Positions 1 to 12,250 of a DNA stretch of 64,000 bases are shown here, piece by piece. The notes below the pieces were generated by a model. It ran no database searches and had not been told where the DNA came from. It saw only the letters and a program-made list of their open reading frames with translations. Source of the stretch: Rhodococcus pyridinivorans (GTDB lineage Bacteria; Actinomycetota; Actinomycetes; Mycobacteriales; Mycobacteriaceae); contig NZ_FNRX01000002.1 in assembly GCF_900105195.1 (NCBI RefSeq), positions 4,712,001 to 4,776,000 of the forward strand, written 5' to 3'. A program made the translations under genes and the position numbers. Every line of letters begins with the position of its first letter. The stretch's first letter is position 1.

Positions 1-3000
1 GACACCCACGCGGTCGAGGCCGAGGACGTCGGCGACGGTGGCGCACAGCGTCCGCTCTGTCTCGGTGCGCGGTTCGCCGGCACCCGCCAGGGACGAGAAG
101 TCCGGTTCGGGCAACGCCTTCCGGTCGATTTTTCCGTTGGCCGTGATCGGAAGGACGGGAAGAGTGACGAGCACCGCCGGGACCATGTAGTCGGGCAACC
201 GGTCGGCGAGCGCGGCCCGCACCTCAGCGGTGTCGGGTCCGTCGCCGACGATGTACCCGACGAGGCGGGTGGTCCCCCGGTGGTCGGTGTGTGCGACCAC
301 CACGGCGTTCCGCACGGCCGGATGCGCGGTGAGCGCGGTCTCGATCTCGCCGGGTTCCACTCGGAATCCCCGGATCTTGACCTGGTCGTCGTCGCGGCCG
401 ACGTATTCGAGTGTGCCGTCGTCCGTCCAGCGCACGACATCACCCGTGCGGTACATGCGGGCACCCGCGGACCCGCAGGGATCGGCGACGAAGCGTGCCG
501 AGGTCAGGTCGTGGCGGCCGAGATAGCCACGGGTGACACCGTTTCCGGAGACGTACAGTTCACCGGCCACTCCGATGGGCACGGGACGCAGCCAGTGGTC
601 CAGGACCCGCACGCTCGTCCCGGGAGTGGGACCGCCGATCGTCACGGTGTCCCCCGCGATATGCGCGGAAGTCGCGTCGACGGTGCATTCGGTGGGTCCG
701 TAGCAGTTCGTCGCCACCACGTCGCTCGCGGCGAGTCGCTGCCACAGCGCGGTGCTCACCGCTTCGCCGCCCACGGTGACGATCGCGGGAACGTGCCCAC
801 CCGGTTCGAGGAGACCGGCGTCGAGCAGGCGGTTCATGAGCACGGGCACGGTGTCGACGTAGTCGATGCCGTGGGTGCGCACGTAGTCGACGATGCGGTC
901 GACGTCGGCACGGTTGTCGTCGGGAAGCACATGCAGCACATGGCCTTCGAAGAGCCAGGTGAGCGCGGCGACCGCCGAGTCGAAGGCGAACGGGTAGGTG
1001 AGCAGGACGTGCCACTGCCCGTCGCGCGGCGCACGACCGGCGGCGTGCATGGGCCCGGCGGCCTGTGCGGCGTGCAGGTCGGCGAGATTGGCGTGCGAGA
1101 CGGCCACGCCCTTCGGCAGACCCGTGGAGCCGGAGGTGTAGACGACGTAGGCCAGATGATCCGGGCGGAGCGGAGCGCGCCGGTCCGCGTCCGTGAGCGG
1201 AGCCGACGACAGCGCCGACAGTGTGGACTCGACATCCGGGTCGTCGAGGACCAGCACGTCGACCCCGTCGAGCACCTCACCGAGACCCGCGCGCACGGCC
1301 TCGGTGGTGATCACCAGACGCGGTGCGGCATCGGTGATCATGTGCTTCAACCGGTCGGCGGGATAGGACGGGTCGAGCGGCAGATAGGCGCCTCCGGCGG
1401 TGAGGACGGCAACGATCGCGTCGACCATGGCGCCGGTCCGGGAAAGCGCGAGACCGACCCGGTCGTCGGGTCGCACGCCGCGGTCGACGAGCAACCTCGC
1501 CAGTCGCGCCGAGGCCGCGCCGAGTTCACCGAACGACGATTCCTGCTCACCGCACACCACTGCGGGTCGGTCGGTGCCGGTGGTGAACCGGTGCGCGAGC
1601 AGGTCGGCGACGGTGCCGCTCGACGGTGCCGCGGGTGCGGTGGACCAGGTGCCCAGTACACGTTCCCGTTCCGAGGACGGCAGGATGTCGAGGTCGGCGA
1701 CAGGCGCATCGGGCCGGGCACACAGGGCCTCGAGGATCGCGACGAGGCGGGCGCCCAGGGCGGCGGCCTCGTCCGCGTCGATCAGCGACGGGCGGTGGTC
1801 GAGCTTGACGACGAGCCGATCGGACATGCCGGCCGTGAGGACCAGCGGATAGTTGGTGGCGTCGCGTCCGTCGACGCCGGTGATCGTCACTCCCCCGGCG
1901 CGTTGCGCTCGCTCGAGGGCGTCGCGGTCGACGGGATAACTCTCGAAGACGGTGAGGGTGTCGAACAGTTCACCGATCCCGACGGCGCGCTGCACCTCGG
2001 ACAGGCCCAGGTACTGGTGATCGACGGTGCGCGACTGCTCGAGCTGTACGCGTCGCAACAGTTCGGTGACGGTCGCGGCGGGATCGAGCCGCACCCGCAC
2101 CGGAACGGTGTTGATGAACAGCCCGATCATCGATTCCACGCCGACGAGTTCCGGAGGGCGGCCCGAGACCGTCGCGCCGAAGACGATGTCGTCGCGGCCG
2201 AGCAGACCGGACAGGAGCATCGCCCACGCGGTCTGCAGCACCGTGTTGAGCGTGACGCCGCTCGCGCGGGTGAGCTCCGCGAGCTTCGCGCCGAGCCCGT
2301 CGGGGACCGGAACCTCGAGTTCGCCGCAGCGTTCCGACGAGCGGGTCGCTCCCGGCGGTGCCACGAGCGACGGCTCGCTCACACCGTCGAGCGCCTCCTG
2401 CCACAGCGACCGGGCGGCCTCGCGGTCCTGGCGCCCGAGCCACGCGAGGTAGTCGCGGTAGGGGCGCACGGACGGCAGGCCCGACGCCGATCCCCCGGCG
2501 GCGTAGATCTCGAGCAGCTCGCGCACGAGGATCGGGGACGACCAGCCGTCGACGACGATGTGGTGGGCGGTGAGCAGCAGGCGCACCTCGTCGGCGCCGA
2601 ACCGCACGAAGGTCCAGCGAACGAGCGGCGGTTGCGTCAGGTCGAACCAGTCGTACAGGTCGTCCTCGACGATCTGCTCGAGCCGGCGTTCCGCCTCGGC
2701 GCGTTCGAGACCGGACAGATCCTCGCTGCGCCAGGGATTCTCCACGCCCGACACGACGAGACCCGCCGTACGGCCGTCCTTACGGGGACGGAAGCACGTG
2801 CGCAGCGCCGGATGACGGTCGAGCAGCGCCTGCGCGGAGGCCGCCATCCGCTCCTCGTCGACGGCCCCCGAGAGTCGCACCACCGATTGCACCGTGTAGG
2901 CGTCGGGATCGGCCGCAGCCGTGTCGTCGGATGTCGAGCCGGTCGGCGCCGCAACGGTACTCAGGTAGAGCAGGCCCTGTTGCAGCGGCGAGAGCGGAAC

Positions 3001-3030
3001 GATGTCTTCGAGCGCAGTGGAACGGGTCAT
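1..3030 (-). CDS. Non-ribosomal peptide synthetase, C-A-(PCP) module, 3' end outside the window
   Basis: Elongation NRPS, complete at its N-terminus and cut by the left edge after 1010 codons. The condensation domain starts almost at once ([12 protein letters not shown], near residue 10) and carries HHIVVDG near residue 157. The adenylation domain has the P-loop-like TSGSTG motif near 634, YGPTE, the YRTGD motif, and NGKID near 966. A carrier-protein domain begins just before the edge. A C domain opening with [10 protein letters not shown] is typical of one that follows an upstream epimerization domain, and the other NRPS (4264-12072) ends in such a domain, so this protein probably acts second. 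Pocket residues read from motif alignment are D, S, A, D, T, G, C, V, D (positions 235 to 331 in GrsA numbering). The substrate is not assigned; the acidic residue at 278 hints at a basic amino acid. Confidence 0.93.
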   Translation of the reverse strand, partial: MTRSTALEDIVPLSPLQQGLLYLSTVAAPTGSTSDDTAAADPDAYTVQSVVRLSGAVDEERMAASAQALLDRHPALRTCFRPRKDGRTAGLVVSGVENPWRSEDLSGLERAEAERRLEQIVEDDLYDWFDLTQPPLVRWTFVRFGADEVRLLLTAHHIVVDGWSSPILVRELLEIYAAGGSASGLPSVRPYRDYLAWLGRQDREAARSLWQEALDGVSEPSLVAPPGATRSSERCGELEVPVPDGLGAKLAELTRASGVTLNTVLQTAWAMLLSGLLGRDDIVFGATVSGRPPELVGVESMIGLFINTVPVRVRLDPAATVTELLRRVQLEQSRTVDHQYLGLSEVQRAVGIGELFDTLTVFESYPVDRDALERAQRAGGVTITGVDGRDATNYPLVLTAGMSDRLVVKLDHRPSLIDADEAAALGARLVAILEALCARPDAPVADLDILPSSERERVLGTWSTAPAAPSSGTVADLLAHRFTTGTDRPAVVCGEQESSFGELGAASARLARLLVDRGVRPDDRVGLALSRTGAMVDAIVAVLTAGGAYLPLDPSYPADRLKHMITDAAPRLVITTEAVRAGLGEVLDGVDVLVLDDPDVESTLSALSSAPLTDADRRAPLRPDHLAYVVYTSGSTGLPKGVAVSHANLADLHAAQAAGPMHAAGRAPRDGQWHVLLTYPFAFDSAVAALTWLFEGHVLHVLPDDNRADVDRIVDYVRTHGIDYVDTVPVLMNRLLDAGLLEPGGHVPAIVTVGGEAVSTALWQRLAASDVVATNCYGPTECTVDATSAHIAGDTVTIGGPTPGTSVRVLDHWLRPVPIGVAGELYVSGNGVTRGYLGRHDLTSARFVADPCGSAGARMYRTGDVVRWTDDGTLEYVGRDDDQVKIRGFRVEPGEIETALTAHPAVRNAVVVAHTDHRGTTRLVGYIVGDGPDTAEVRAALADRLPDYMVPAVLVTLPVLPITANGKIDRKALPEPDFSSLAGAGEPRTETERTLCATVADVLGLDRVGV

Positions 3031-3071
3031 CTGTCGCTTTCGGTATGGACGGTCATTTCGGGCACGGACGA

Positions 3072-3106
3072 CGAACGGCCCCCGCGCCGGGACGTCGGGG
3101 GCCGTT
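3072..3106 (-). terminator. Rho-independent-type hairpin after the siderophore-binding lipoprotein gene
   Basis: Perfect 11-bp stem GAACGGCCCCC / GGGGGCCGTTC with a 13-base loop, 35 bases past the stop codon of the 3141-4169 gene. There is no strong T tract, as is usual in high-GC actinobacteria. It sits just before the start of the NRPS gene ending at 3030, so it may attenuate read-through into it. Confidence 0.65.
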
Positions 3107-3140
3107 CGGTCGGTGGTGCGGGGCGGGCCCGCAGCAGCGA

Positions 3141-4169
3141 CTACTCCTGGTTCTGGTTGGCCGGAAGGTTCGCCAACTCGGCATCGATGGAATCGAGTGC
3201 CAGCAGAGCGGTTTCGTAGGTCGCTGCACTGGAGTGCTTGACGGCGACGAGGTTGCCGGCCTTCACGGCGGGAAGATCCTGCCACAGCGGGGAGGCGAAC
3301 AGTTCCTCCAGCTCGGGCGGCAACGAACCGTCGGCCTCGACACCGTAGACGATCACGTCGGCCTCGCCGAGGTTCTCGGGCAACTGCTCGACCGACAGGT
3401 ACTCGGCGTGAACTCCCTCGGGATCGGTCGGCTCACCGAAGAAGTCGAACCCGAGATCGTCGAACAGGTTGGTGGTGTACGACGAGGCGTATTCGCGGGA
3501 GAACTCACCGGGCTCGGTACCGCACACACCGCAGACGCCGGCGAACTTCAGGCCCCCGAGCGAGTCGGCGTACTTGTCGGCGATCTCGGCAGCGCGAGCC
3601 TCGTACTCCTCCTTGAACTCCCCGTAGGAGTCGCTGACGTTCGCGGCATCGGCGTACTGCTCACCGAGTTCGCGCCACTCGCCCGGAACCGTGAGCCCGA
3701 CGAAGACCACCGGGGCGAGCGCCTCGAGCTTGGCCACGTCGACCTGCTCCTGCACGCGGGCCGGGACACCCATGATGATGAGGTCGGGATCTGCGGCGGT
3801 GACTGCCTCGTAGTTGAGCTCCGAGACGGCGCCGTCGGGAGCGACCTTCGGCAGCGCCTCGTAGGCGGCCAGGGTCTCCTCGTCCATGTTGTCGAGCTCG
3901 CGGCTCCACTCGCATACGGCGGCGAGGTTCGCGCCGGCCTGGATGAGCGGGAGGGTCGCGTAGCCGCAGGACACGATCCGCTGGGGGTCGGCCGGGATCT
4001 CGATGCTGCCGTTCTGCGCTTCGAAGGTGCGCGTCGCGGCGGAGTCGGTGCCGCTCTCCGTGCTGCTGCTGTCGCCGTCGCTCGAACATCCCACAAGTCC
4101 GACGGCCAGCAGGGCTGCCGCGCCGAGCGCCGCGGCGCCCCGCGCGCGCTTGCGTTCCAGAACGCGCAT
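3141..4169 (-). CDS. Ferric-siderophore ABC transporter substrate-binding lipoprotein
   Basis: 342-residue lipoprotein expected to capture the ferric siderophore outside the membrane and pass it to an ABC permease. The N-terminus has basic residues, a hydrophobic stretch and a lipobox ending LVGC at about residue 28, followed by a Ser/Asp/Thr-rich linker. The rest matches the FepB/FhuD (TroA-type) periplasmic-binding fold, with an early segment [20 protein letters not shown] typical of the family. It lies between the two NRPS genes. It has its own iron box upstream (4217-4235) and a GGGAGA ribosome site before ATG 4169. No permease or ATPase partner is seen in the window, so import must be completed by genes elsewhere. 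Confidence 0.92.
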   Translation of the reverse strand: MRVLERKRARGAAALGAAALLAVGLVGCSSDGDSSSTESGTDSAATRTFEAQNGSIEIPADPQRIVSCGYATLPLIQAGANLAAVCEWSRELDNMDEETLAAYEALPKVAPDGAVSELNYEAVTAADPDLIIMGVPARVQEQVDVAKLEALAPVVFVGLTVPGEWRELGEQYADAANVSDSYGEFKEEYEARAAEIADKYADSLGGLKFAGVCGVCGTEPGEFSREYASSYTTNLFDDLGFDFFGEPTDPEGVHAEYLSVEQLPENLGEADVIVYGVEADGSLPPELEELFASPLWQDLPAVKAGNLVAVKHSSAATYETALLALDSIDAELANLPANQNQE

Positions 4170-4216
4170 CGTTGTTCTCCCAGAGTCTCCCGCCGGGGCG
4201 CGTTGCCCCGGTCATG

Positions 4217-4235
4217 GTTGGTTAGGCTAACCGAA
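4217..4235 (-). promoter_or_regulatory. IdeR/DmdR iron box before the siderophore-binding lipoprotein
   Basis: Core GGTTAGGCTAACC at 4220-4232 is a near-perfect match to the iron-box consensus TTAGGTTAGSCTAACCTAA. It lies about 48 bases upstream of ATG 4169. Repression by an IdeR/DtxR-type regulator under iron sufficiency is the established role of such boxes; binding here is inferred. Confidence 0.88.
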
Positions 4236-4263
4236 AGAGACCGCCTCGCCAAGCGCTCCGTCC

Positions 4264-7200
4264 TCAGCCGAATTCGAGCGCGAAATCGTCGATCTCCGAC
4301 TGGTCGAGGTCGTCGAGCGTGAGGTCGGACGGTGTGAACCCGCCCGCGTCCTCGTCCGACGCGTGCCCGGCGAGCGCACGCAGCGCCGCGATCCACTCGT
4401 CGGCCAACGCCGACACTCTCTCCGCAGGAACGAGATCGGGGCTGTACCCGAACATCCCGCGCAGCACCGGCTCGGCACCGGAATCGTCGGTGAGCACACC
4501 GATCTCGACGGCGTGCGCCACGGGCATGTCGGCTTCGGTGGCCCCACCGAGCGCCGAACCCTCCGGAGCACCGGCCCACGCCTGCCCTTCGGTCTCGCCC
4601 AGCGTGAACCGGCCGAGATAGTTGAATCCGATGTCCACAGCGCCGACGCTCGCGAGTTCCGGGCCGCCCACTGGGTCGAGATGCCGCAGCATCCCGAATC
4701 CGATTCCACTGTCGGGGATCTCCCGCAGCTGTTCCTTCACGCGTTTCAGAGCGTCACCCGCGCTCGCTCCGCCGGCATACGCGTCGGCGACATCGAGTCC
4801 CGCGACGTCCAGGCGCACCGGATAGAGCGTGGTGAACCACCCCACCGTGCGCGACAGATCCGCCCCCGGAACGGCCTGTTCCTCACGGCCGTGCCCTTCG
4901 AGGTCGACCGCGACCGCCCCTTCGCCGCACACCCGCGCGGACGCCAGCGCCAATGCTGTGAGCAGGACGTCCTCGACACCGGCGTGGAACCGCTCGGGAA
5001 CGGTCGTGAGCAGCGCGTCGGTGAGCTCGGAGGGAACCTCGACCTGCACCCTCGCGGTTTCTGCCATGGTGTGCCGCGTGGGATCCGGATCACCGGACGC
5101 CAGACGCACGCGTCCCGCCGGGGCGAGGATGCGCCGCCACAACGACAATTCGGATCTGCGCGCCGGCACTCCGTCGAGCAGTCCCCGCGCCCAGCGGCGC
5201 AGCGACGTGCCTGCGCGCACCGGGGCGACACCGTCGACCGCACCGGCGAGATCGGGCACCAGGATGCGCCACGACACACCGTCGACGACGAGGTGGTGCA
5301 CCGCGACGAACACCCGTCCCGGCGCGTCGGGACCGGCGTCGAAGAAGATCACGCGCACGAGCGCGCCGGCGGCGGGATCGAGTTCGGCATAGGCGATCCC
5401 GGTCGCGGCGACGATCGCCTCCTGCAGGTCGACCGAGTCCGAGACGTCCACGCGGGTCACGACATCGGCGGCGTCGACGGAACCGACCGGGCGGACGTCG
5501 AGCACCCGTGCCTGCGGATCGAAGACGGCCCGCAACGCGTCGTGCGTGTCGAGCAGGGCCTGGACGCCGTCGGTCAGCCGGTCGAGCGTCAGCCCTGCGG
5601 GCGCGAGGAGCAGCCGCGACTGCGCGTAGCGGGCGTACGGTCCACCACGGTCGAGCATGTCGTGGACGATCGGAGTCGCCGGGACGTCCCCGAGTGCCGC
5701 CTCGACGTCGACCGTCCCGGGCCCGTCCTCGATCTCCGCGACGCGGGCGAGTCCCGCCGGGCTGCGGTGTTCGAAGACGTGCCGCGCGGTGAACCGGATC
5801 CCGGCGGCGCGCGCCGCGGACACCAGCTGGATGGACACGATCGAATCGCCACCGAGAGCGAAGAAGTCGTCGTCGGGGCCCACGGCATCGAGTCCGAGCA
5901 CCGACGCCGTCAGCTCGCACAGGCGTTGTTCGAGTTCGTCCGCCGGCAGGCGACTCTCGGTGGCCGGCGTGAAGACCGGCTCGGGAAGTGCTCTGCGGTC
6001 GATCTTTCCGTTGCGGGTGACCGGGAGCTCGTCGAGCACGACCGTGACGGCGGGGACCATGTGGTCGGGCAGCCGGTCGGCGACGTACATCCGGAGGGTG
6101 TCGGGGTCCGTCGTTCCGGCCGCGTAGGCGACGAGCCGCTTTCGACCCGGTTCGTCCTCGCGGACCACGACCGCCGCGGCACTCACCGCGGGATGGCCGC
6201 CGAGCACGGTCTCGATCTCACCGAGTTCGATGCGGAAGCCGCGGATCTTCACCTGGTCGTCGGTGCGGCCGAGGTAGTCGAGCACCGGGCCGTCGGTGCC
6301 GGAGATCCTCCAGCGCACCAGATCGCCGGTGCGGTACAGGCGCTCGCCGCCGGTGCCGAAGGGGTCGGCCACGAACCGTCCCGCGGTCTGCGCGCTCCGG
6401 CCGAGATAGCCGCGGGTGACGTGCGGGCCGCCGACGTACAGTTCGCCGGGCACGCCCGGGGGCACCTGCCGCAGGTGCGCGTCGAGGACGTACACCCGGC
6501 CGCCGTGGATCGGCGTTCCGATGTTCGGGGTGCTGCCCGGGGTGAGTACGACGCCGGTCGCGTCGACGGTGCATTCCGTCGGACCGTACATGTTGCTCAC
6601 GCGCACATCGGTTTCCGCGGCGAGCTGCGACCACAGCTCACCCGGGACGGCCTCGCCGCCGAGCACCATGGACTCGGGACGGTGCGGCGCGGCAGGGTCG
6701 AGGAGCCCCTCGGTGAGCAGGCGACCGGCGAGCACCGGACCGCAGTCGAGTGCGTCGATGCGGTGCCTCCGGACGTACCGGACGATCCCCTCGGCATCGG
6801 CCATGAGGTCCTCGGCGAGCACGTGCACGGTGTGGCCGCCCAGCATCGCGAGGAGAGGCTCGACGGACGAGTCGAACGCGAAGGTGTAGCTCAGCAGCAC
6901 GGTGCGTCGGCGCGTCGCGGGATCGCCGACGGTACGGGTGCGCACCGTCTCCCACAGGTTCACGACACCGCGGTGCGGTACCACCACACCCTTCGGGGTG
7001 CCGGTGGATCCGGAGGTGTAGACGAGATAGGCGGTGGTGTCCGGGTGCACGACCGGCAGGTGCACGTCCGGGCGGTGCACATCCGGGCGGTGATCGGTGA
7101 TCGAATCGACCGCGTCGGCATCGAGCACGACACCCACACCGGCGTCGCGGAGCATGTACTCGTTCCGCTCCGCCGGCTGTTCCGGGTCGAGCACCAGATA

Positions 7201-10200
7201 GGCCGCTCCCGACTTCCACACACCGAGGATCGCTGCGACCAGCACGGATTCCCGCGGAAGACTCAGTCCCACGACGTTGTCGGGGCCGATCCCGTTCGCG
7301 ACGAGGTGACGGGCGATCCGGTCGGACCACGCATCCAGGTCACGGAAGGTCAGGCGACTCGACGACGTGACCAGCGCGGTCTCGTCGCCGTAGCGCTCCA
7401 CGGTGCGGGCGAACAGTGCGGGCAGGCTGCGGGTCGCCGAGCCGTCGGCGCTGCCACGGTGCGGGCCGGACGGGTCCGGGAGCGCGGTCGCATCACCGGC
7501 ACGCAGCACCTCGCGCTCGGAGCCGGTGAGCAGATCGAGCTGCGAGAGCCTCGCGTCCGGATCGGCGCACACCGCGGCGAACGCCCGCTCGACCCGCGCG
7601 GCGAAGGCCTCGGCGGACGACTCGTCGAACAGGTCGCGGGCGTACTCGACGCGCACGCACAGACCGCCGCCGGATTCCTCGATGACATCGAAGGTGAGGT
7701 CGAACATCGCGGTGTCGTTCGCGACGAACGAGGGTGTCGGCGTCAGCTCGTCGAATCCCGTGATGGCGGGCGGGCTCTGATACTGCACCATCACCTGGAA
7801 CAGGGGGTGCCGGGCGGCGCTGCGCTCGGGGTTGAGGGTCTCCACGACGCGGTCGAACGGGACGTCCTGGTGCGAGTACGCCGCGACGTCGGTGTCCTTG
7901 ATCCGGGCGAGCAGCTCCCGCACCGTGGGGTCGCCCGAGAGGTCGGTGCGCAGCACCACCATGTTGACGAAGAAGCCGACGAGGTCGTCGAGTTCGGGTG
8001 CGGGCCGTCCCGCGGTGGGCGATCCGAGCGGGATGTCCTCGCCCGCGCCGCTGTGCGACAGTGCGACCGCCACCGCCGCGTGCACCATCATGAACATCGT
8101 GGTGCCGGTCGTGCGCGCGGCCTCCCGGATCCCCGCCGCACGATCGGCCGGGATCCGGTGTTCGACACCGCCGCCCGCATAGGACGCCACGGCCGGACGC
8201 GGGCGGTCGGCGGGAAGGCCGAGTTCGGCAGGGAGACCGTCGAGCTCCTCGCGCCAGAACGCGAGTTGCCGTGCGGCGAGCGAGTTCTCGTCGTTCTGTT
8301 CGCCGAGCAGTTCGCGTTGCCAGATCGCGTAGTCGGCGTACTGCACGGGCAACGGTGCAGGCTCGCGGGAGTCGCCGCGGACGTGCGCGGAGTAGAAGGT
8401 GCCGAGATCGCGCAGCAGCAGGGGTGTGGACAATTCGTCGCTCGCGATGTGGTGGGCGAGCACGAGCATCACGTGCTCGTCGGGCGCCATCGTGAACAAC
8501 CGGATCCGCAACGGGATCTCGCGTTCGAGATCGAACGCGTGCCGGGCCTCGGAATGCAGGCGCCCGGTGAGCGCGTCGCGGTCGACGGTCTCGACCGAGA
8601 AGGGAACGGCGACCCCGGCAACTTCTTCCACTCCGCGCACCTGCTGCATCCCCACGCCGTCGCGTTCGACGAGAACGGTGCGCAGACTCTCGTGGCGCGC
8701 GAGCACGTCGGAGACCGCCTGCCGCAAAGCATCCGGGTCGACCGGTCCGTGCAGGTCCACCGTGATGGGGACGTTGTAGGTGGGGCTGGGCCCTTCCATG
8801 CGATACATGAACCACAGCCGCTGCTGCGCATACGACAGTGGTGCAAGGGACAGGGCCGCCGGATCGTTCTCACCGCGCGGGACGAGCGCCGGTCCGGCCG
8901 GAGCGGCGGTCGGGTGGTCTCCACAGTGCGCGGCGAGCGCGACGACCTGCGGATGATCGAAGACCGTCCGGATCGGCAACTCCACACCGAGCTCGTCACG
9001 GATGCGGGCGAGCAGTGTCGCGGCGCTGAGCGAGTGGCCGCCGAGCGCGAAGAAGTCGTCGTCCGCGCCCACCGTGTCGAGACCCAGGATGTCGGCGTAG
9101 ATCCGGCACAGCGTCCGTTCGGTCTCGGTCTCCGCGGTGCGGGACGAGACCATCGAGGAGAAGTCCGGTTCGGGCAGCGCCGTGCGGTCGAGCTTGCCGT
9201 TGGAGGTCAACGGCATCTCGTCGAGGACGACGAGGGCCGCGGGAACCATGTACCCGGGCAGGAACTCGGCGACGAGACGGCGGGCCTCGACCGGTTCGGG
9301 CACGTCTTGTCCGACGAGATAACCGACGAGCTGCGCGGTATCGGAGGGATCGGTGCGCACCACGGTCGCGGCGCGGGAGACACCGGGGATGCGCAGCAGA
9401 GCGGTGTCGACCTCGCCGAGTTCGATGCGGAATCCTCGGACCTTGACCTGGTTGTCGACCCGGCCGCGGTAGGCGAGGCGGCCGTCCTCGGTCCACTGGA
9501 CGAGATCGCCGGTGCGGTACAGGCGGGCGTACGGACCCGAGGAGTCCTCCGAGTACGGATTCGCGACGAACCTCGTGGCGGTGAGTGCAGGCGCGTCGAG
9601 ATATCCCCGGACCACACCCGGCCCGGCCACGTACAGCTCACCTTCGGTTCCGGCGGGCACGGGTGCGAGTCCCGCGTCGAGGACGTGGACGCGCAGGTTG
9701 GCGACGGGACGGCCGACGACCGGTGTCTCGGCGTCGGCGACCTCCGCGACGAGGACGTCTACGCTGCACTCGGTGGGGCCGTAGAAGTTGAAGGCCGCAC
9801 CCCGGCGTTCGCGCAGGCGGCTCCACAACCGCTCGGAGACGGCGTCGCCGCCGAAACCGAGGGTGGGCACGGTGCCGTCCGGGAACAGGCCGTCGTCGAC
9901 GAACTGCTCGAGCCGGCCCGGTGAGAACTCGACGAAATCCCATCCCTCGTCGAGGGCGCGGCGTGCGAGTGCCGCCGGGTCGCGCTGAGTCGCCTCGTCG
10001 ACGATGTCGACGGTGTGCCCGGCGAGCATCCACAGCAACGGCTGCCACGACGCGTCGAATGCGAGCGACCAGGCCAGTCCGAGGCGGACGGATTCGCGGC
10101 CGGCCTCGCGGGCGGCACGGGTGAACACCTGGGCGCGGTGGCTGTGGAACAGGTTGACCAGCCCACGGTGGGGTACGACGACGCCCTTCGGTCTGCCGGT

Positions 10201-12072
10201 GGAGCCGGACGTATGGATCACGTAGGCGATCGAGTCGGGTGTCAGCGGGCCGCGCTCCGAGTCGTCGAGCGGAGCGTCGGACACGGCGTCGAGGTCGAGA
10301 TCCTCGAGCACGACGCGCTTCGGCACCCCCGTCACCTCGGCGACCCGGTCGTCGGTCGTGCGGGTGGTGAGGATGCAGACGGGGTCGGTGGAGCCGAGGA
10401 TGTGGGCGAGGCGTTCGAGGGGCTGATCGACGTCGAGCGGGACGTAGGCGGCGCCGGTCTCGAGGACGGCGTGGATCGCGATCAGCGCGTCGACGGTGCG
10501 GGGCAGCGCGAGGGCCACCCGCGCGTGCGGCCGGCCGAGATCGAAGCTCGAGACGAGGTGGCGGGCCAGGCGGTGCACCCGCGCGCCGAACTGTGCGTAG
10601 GTGAGCGTCACATGGGCGTCCGCCGCTGCCGGTGCGTCGGGGGCCGCCTCGATCCTCTCTCGCAGCAGGTCGACGAGGGTCAGGCCGGGGTCGAACGGGA
10701 TGTCCGGGCTGCGGCTCCAGTCGTCGAGGATCGTCCGTCGCTCGTCGGCGGTCAGGACGGACACCTGCGCGAGCGGGGTGTGCAGATCCCGCTCGGCCAC
10801 CGAACCGAACAGCATCTCCAGCCGCTCGGTGTGGATCGTCAGATCCGCCTCGCTGTAGACGTCGGCGTCGACGTCGACGAACACTTCGAGTCCGGCACTG
10901 CCGTCGAGGGGCCGCACGGTGACCATGAAGTCCTGCAGGGGTCCTCGGGCGACCGAGTGCACGGCCGCACGCATGTCGCCGAACCGGAGCGAGTCGCCGA
11001 ACGGTTTGACGTTGACCGACGGGCCGATGACGCCGCGGGATCCGGTCGGTAGTCGCAGGTCGCGCTGTATGTCCTCGGTGCGGTAACGATAGTGGTTGCG
11101 GCACAGCGCCACTCCGTCGCGCACCTGCGCGACGAGCTCGACGAGCGTGGCCGATGCGGTCGGCTTCAGGCGCAGCGGAACGACATTGACCGCGGTGATC
11201 GGCACCCGCAGTGCGGCGCTGCCGAGCCGGTTCATGACGGGGAAACCGAGCGTGAGGTCCTCGCGGCCGGTAACTCCGCGCAGGTAGGCGGCGACGAGCG
11301 CGGTGACCGCGTCACCCCAACTCGCGCCGACCTCCTTGCCGAGAGCCACCAGACCGCGCTGCCGGTCGGCGTCGAGGGTGAAGCGCGCGCCACGGGAGCG
11401 CCGCGCGATGCCACCCGGGCCGGGCCGCAGGGCGACCGCTTCGTCCACGCCGTCGAGGTACGCGTTCCAGAAGTCACGGTCTGCGTCGAAGTCGGCCGAG
11501 TCGCGATAGTCCGATTCTTCCCGTATCACCGATTCGACCGAATCGAACCGTGCGGCAGCAACTTCCGTACCGGCGACCGCGGCGCTGTAGCGCTCGGCGG
11601 TGCGCCGGTTGAACAGCGAGAACCCGAAGGCGTCGAGGACGATGTGATGGGCACGCAGGTAGAGCAGGACGTGATCGTCGGCGAGTCGCAGGACCGCGGC
11701 CCGGACGCACGGATCCACCGACAGGTCGACGGGCCGCTCGAGGTCGCGCGCCATCCACTCGTGGGCCGCCTGCCAGGGGTCCGCCGCGGAGGTGAAGTCG
11801 ACGGTCGGGGCGAGATCGAGTGTGCGCGCACCGGGAATCCGGACGACTGTACCGTCGGCGAGGGTCTCGAACCCCGCGACCAGCACCTCGGCCTCGGATG
11901 CCGCCTTGGAAACCGCTGTGACCAGCGCTTCCTCGTCGACCGCGCCTCGCAGTTCGATGCATTCCGAGGTGTTGAACAGCGGGTTGTCGGGGTTCAGTTG
12001 CTGGGCGAACCATACGCCCGACTGTGCGCGCGACAGAGCGAGCCGTGAGGCGTCCGGTCCGGCTAGGGGCAC
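4264..12072 (-). CDS. Two-module NRPS, C-A-PCP-C-A-PCP-E, probable starter synthetase of a DHB siderophore
   Basis: 2602-residue siderophore synthetase. Approximate order: C1 with HHIVLDA at 142; A1 with TSGSTG at 622 and NGKLD at 957; PCP1 with LGGHS at 1013; C2 with HHIASDE at 1206; A2 with TSGSTG at 1688 and NGKID at 2022; PCP2 with LGGDS at 2075; epimerization domain with HHLVVDG at 2260; then an acidic tail resembling a docking peptide. C1 opens like EntF/DhbF starter domains that accept an aryl acid. Pocket residues read D,A,Q,E,G,G,F,V,D for A1 and D,S,E,D,V,G,M,V,D for A2; the acidic residue at 278 in both suggests basic substrates such as Arg or (hydroxy)Orn, but this is not certain. 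The frame stays open to GTG 12153. GTG 12072 is preferred because AAGGAAAGAGGA lies six bases before it and the longer start falls only seven bases from the iron box. Confidence 0.95.
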   Translation of the reverse strand: MPLAGPDASRLALSRAQSGVWFAQQLNPDNPLFNTSECIELRGAVDEEALVTAVSKAASEAEVLVAGFETLADGTVVRIPGARTLDLAPTVDFTSAADPWQAAHEWMARDLERPVDLSVDPCVRAAVLRLADDHVLLYLRAHHIVLDAFGFSLFNRRTAERYSAAVAGTEVAAARFDSVESVIREESDYRDSADFDADRDFWNAYLDGVDEAVALRPGPGGIARRSRGARFTLDADRQRGLVALGKEVGASWGDAVTALVAAYLRGVTGREDLTLGFPVMNRLGSAALRVPITAVNVVPLRLKPTASATLVELVAQVRDGVALCRNHYRYRTEDIQRDLRLPTGSRGVIGPSVNVKPFGDSLRFGDMRAAVHSVARGPLQDFMVTVRPLDGSAGLEVFVDVDADVYSEADLTIHTERLEMLFGSVAERDLHTPLAQVSVLTADERRTILDDWSRSPDIPFDPGLTLVDLLRERIEAAPDAPAAADAHVTLTYAQFGARVHRLARHLVSSFDLGRPHARVALALPRTVDALIAIHAVLETGAAYVPLDVDQPLERLAHILGSTDPVCILTTRTTDDRVAEVTGVPKRVVLEDLDLDAVSDAPLDDSERGPLTPDSIAYVIHTSGSTGRPKGVVVPHRGLVNLFHSHRAQVFTRAAREAGRESVRLGLAWSLAFDASWQPLLWMLAGHTVDIVDEATQRDPAALARRALDEGWDFVEFSPGRLEQFVDDGLFPDGTVPTLGFGGDAVSERLWSRLRERRGAAFNFYGPTECSVDVLVAEVADAETPVVGRPVANLRVHVLDAGLAPVPAGTEGELYVAGPGVVRGYLDAPALTATRFVANPYSEDSSGPYARLYRTGDLVQWTEDGRLAYRGRVDNQVKVRGFRIELGEVDTALLRIPGVSRAATVVRTDPSDTAQLVGYLVGQDVPEPVEARRLVAEFLPGYMVPAALVVLDEMPLTSNGKLDRTALPEPDFSSMVSSRTAETETERTLCRIYADILGLDTVGADDDFFALGGHSLSAATLLARIRDELGVELPIRTVFDHPQVVALAAHCGDHPTAAPAGPALVPRGENDPAALSLAPLSYAQQRLWFMYRMEGPSPTYNVPITVDLHGPVDPDALRQAVSDVLARHESLRTVLVERDGVGMQQVRGVEEVAGVAVPFSVETVDRDALTGRLHSEARHAFDLEREIPLRIRLFTMAPDEHVMLVLAHHIASDELSTPLLLRDLGTFYSAHVRGDSREPAPLPVQYADYAIWQRELLGEQNDENSLAARQLAFWREELDGLPAELGLPADRPRPAVASYAGGGVEHRIPADRAAGIREAARTTGTTMFMMVHAAVAVALSHSGAGEDIPLGSPTAGRPAPELDDLVGFFVNMVVLRTDLSGDPTVRELLARIKDTDVAAYSHQDVPFDRVVETLNPERSAARHPLFQVMVQYQSPPAITGFDELTPTPSFVANDTAMFDLTFDVIEESGGGLCVRVEYARDLFDESSAEAFAARVERAFAAVCADPDARLSQLDLLTGSEREVLRAGDATALPDPSGPHRGSADGSATRSLPALFARTVERYGDETALVTSSSRLTFRDLDAWSDRIARHLVANGIGPDNVVGLSLPRESVLVAAILGVWKSGAAYLVLDPEQPAERNEYMLRDAGVGVVLDADAVDSITDHRPDVHRPDVHLPVVHPDTTAYLVYTSGSTGTPKGVVVPHRGVVNLWETVRTRTVGDPATRRRTVLLSYTFAFDSSVEPLLAMLGGHTVHVLAEDLMADAEGIVRYVRRHRIDALDCGPVLAGRLLTEGLLDPAAPHRPESMVLGGEAVPGELWSQLAAETDVRVSNMYGPTECTVDATGVVLTPGSTPNIGTPIHGGRVYVLDAHLRQVPPGVPGELYVGGPHVTRGYLGRSAQTAGRFVADPFGTGGERLYRTGDLVRWRISGTDGPVLDYLGRTDDQVKIRGFRIELGEIETVLGGHPAVSAAAVVVREDEPGRKRLVAYAAGTTDPDTLRMYVADRLPDHMVPAVTVVLDELPVTRNGKIDRRALPEPVFTPATESRLPADELEQRLCELTASVLGLDAVGPDDDFFALGGDSIVSIQLVSAARAAGIRFTARHVFEHRSPAGLARVAEIEDGPGTVDVEAALGDVPATPIVHDMLDRGGPYARYAQSRLLLAPAGLTLDRLTDGVQALLDTHDALRAVFDPQARVLDVRPVGSVDAADVVTRVDVSDSVDLQEAIVAATGIAYAELDPAAGALVRVIFFDAGPDAPGRVFVAVHHLVVDGVSWRILVPDLAGAVDGVAPVRAGTSLRRWARGLLDGVPARRSELSLWRRILAPAGRVRLASGDPDPTRHTMAETARVQVEVPSELTDALLTTVPERFHAGVEDVLLTALALASARVCGEGAVAVDLEGHGREEQAVPGADLSRTVGWFTTLYPVRLDVAGLDVADAYAGGASAGDALKRVKEQLREIPDSGIGFGMLRHLDPVGGPELASVGAVDIGFNYLGRFTLGETEGQAWAGAPEGSALGGATEADMPVAHAVEIGVLTDDSGAEPVLRGMFGYSPDLVPAERVSALADEWIAALRALAGHASDEDAGGFTPSDLTLDDLDQSEIDDFALEFG

Positions 12073-12078
12073 TGGAGA

Positions 12079-12090
12079 TCCTCTTTCCTT
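12079..12090 (-). promoter_or_regulatory. Ribosome binding site that decides the NRPS start
   Basis: AAGGAAAGAGGA on the minus strand, six bases before GTG 12072. The alternative in-frame GTG at 12153 has no comparable site. Confidence 0.75.
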
Positions 12091-12159
12091 CGATCGAAAC
12101 GATTGGCTGGGAACGGAATCCGCTGATGTGCGCGCTGCGGCGCCGGAGGGCACAGTACC

Positions 12160-12178
12160 AAAGGTTAGGCTTACCGTA
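12160..12178. promoter_or_regulatory. IdeR/DmdR iron box in the divergent NRPS/dhbC promoter region
   Basis: AGGTTAGGCTTACCG (12162-12176) matches the iron-box consensus with few mismatches. It lies between the divergent starts at 12072 (NRPS) and 12251 (dhbC) and could control both directions. Confidence 0.82.
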
Positions 12179-12250
12179 TATGTTGCTCAGTGATCGTGTG
12201 TCCTGTGGCGCGGTCCTGCCAGCAGACCTCCTCAACCGGAAGGTACGAGA

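Noticed and set aside
280..3219. Very long open frames on the plus strand opposite the NRPS genes (also 4363-9924 and 10015-11052).
   Set aside because: They are mirror images of the NRPS codon bias. Their proteins are Arg/Gly/His-rich without any domain, while the minus strand gives full NRPS motifs.
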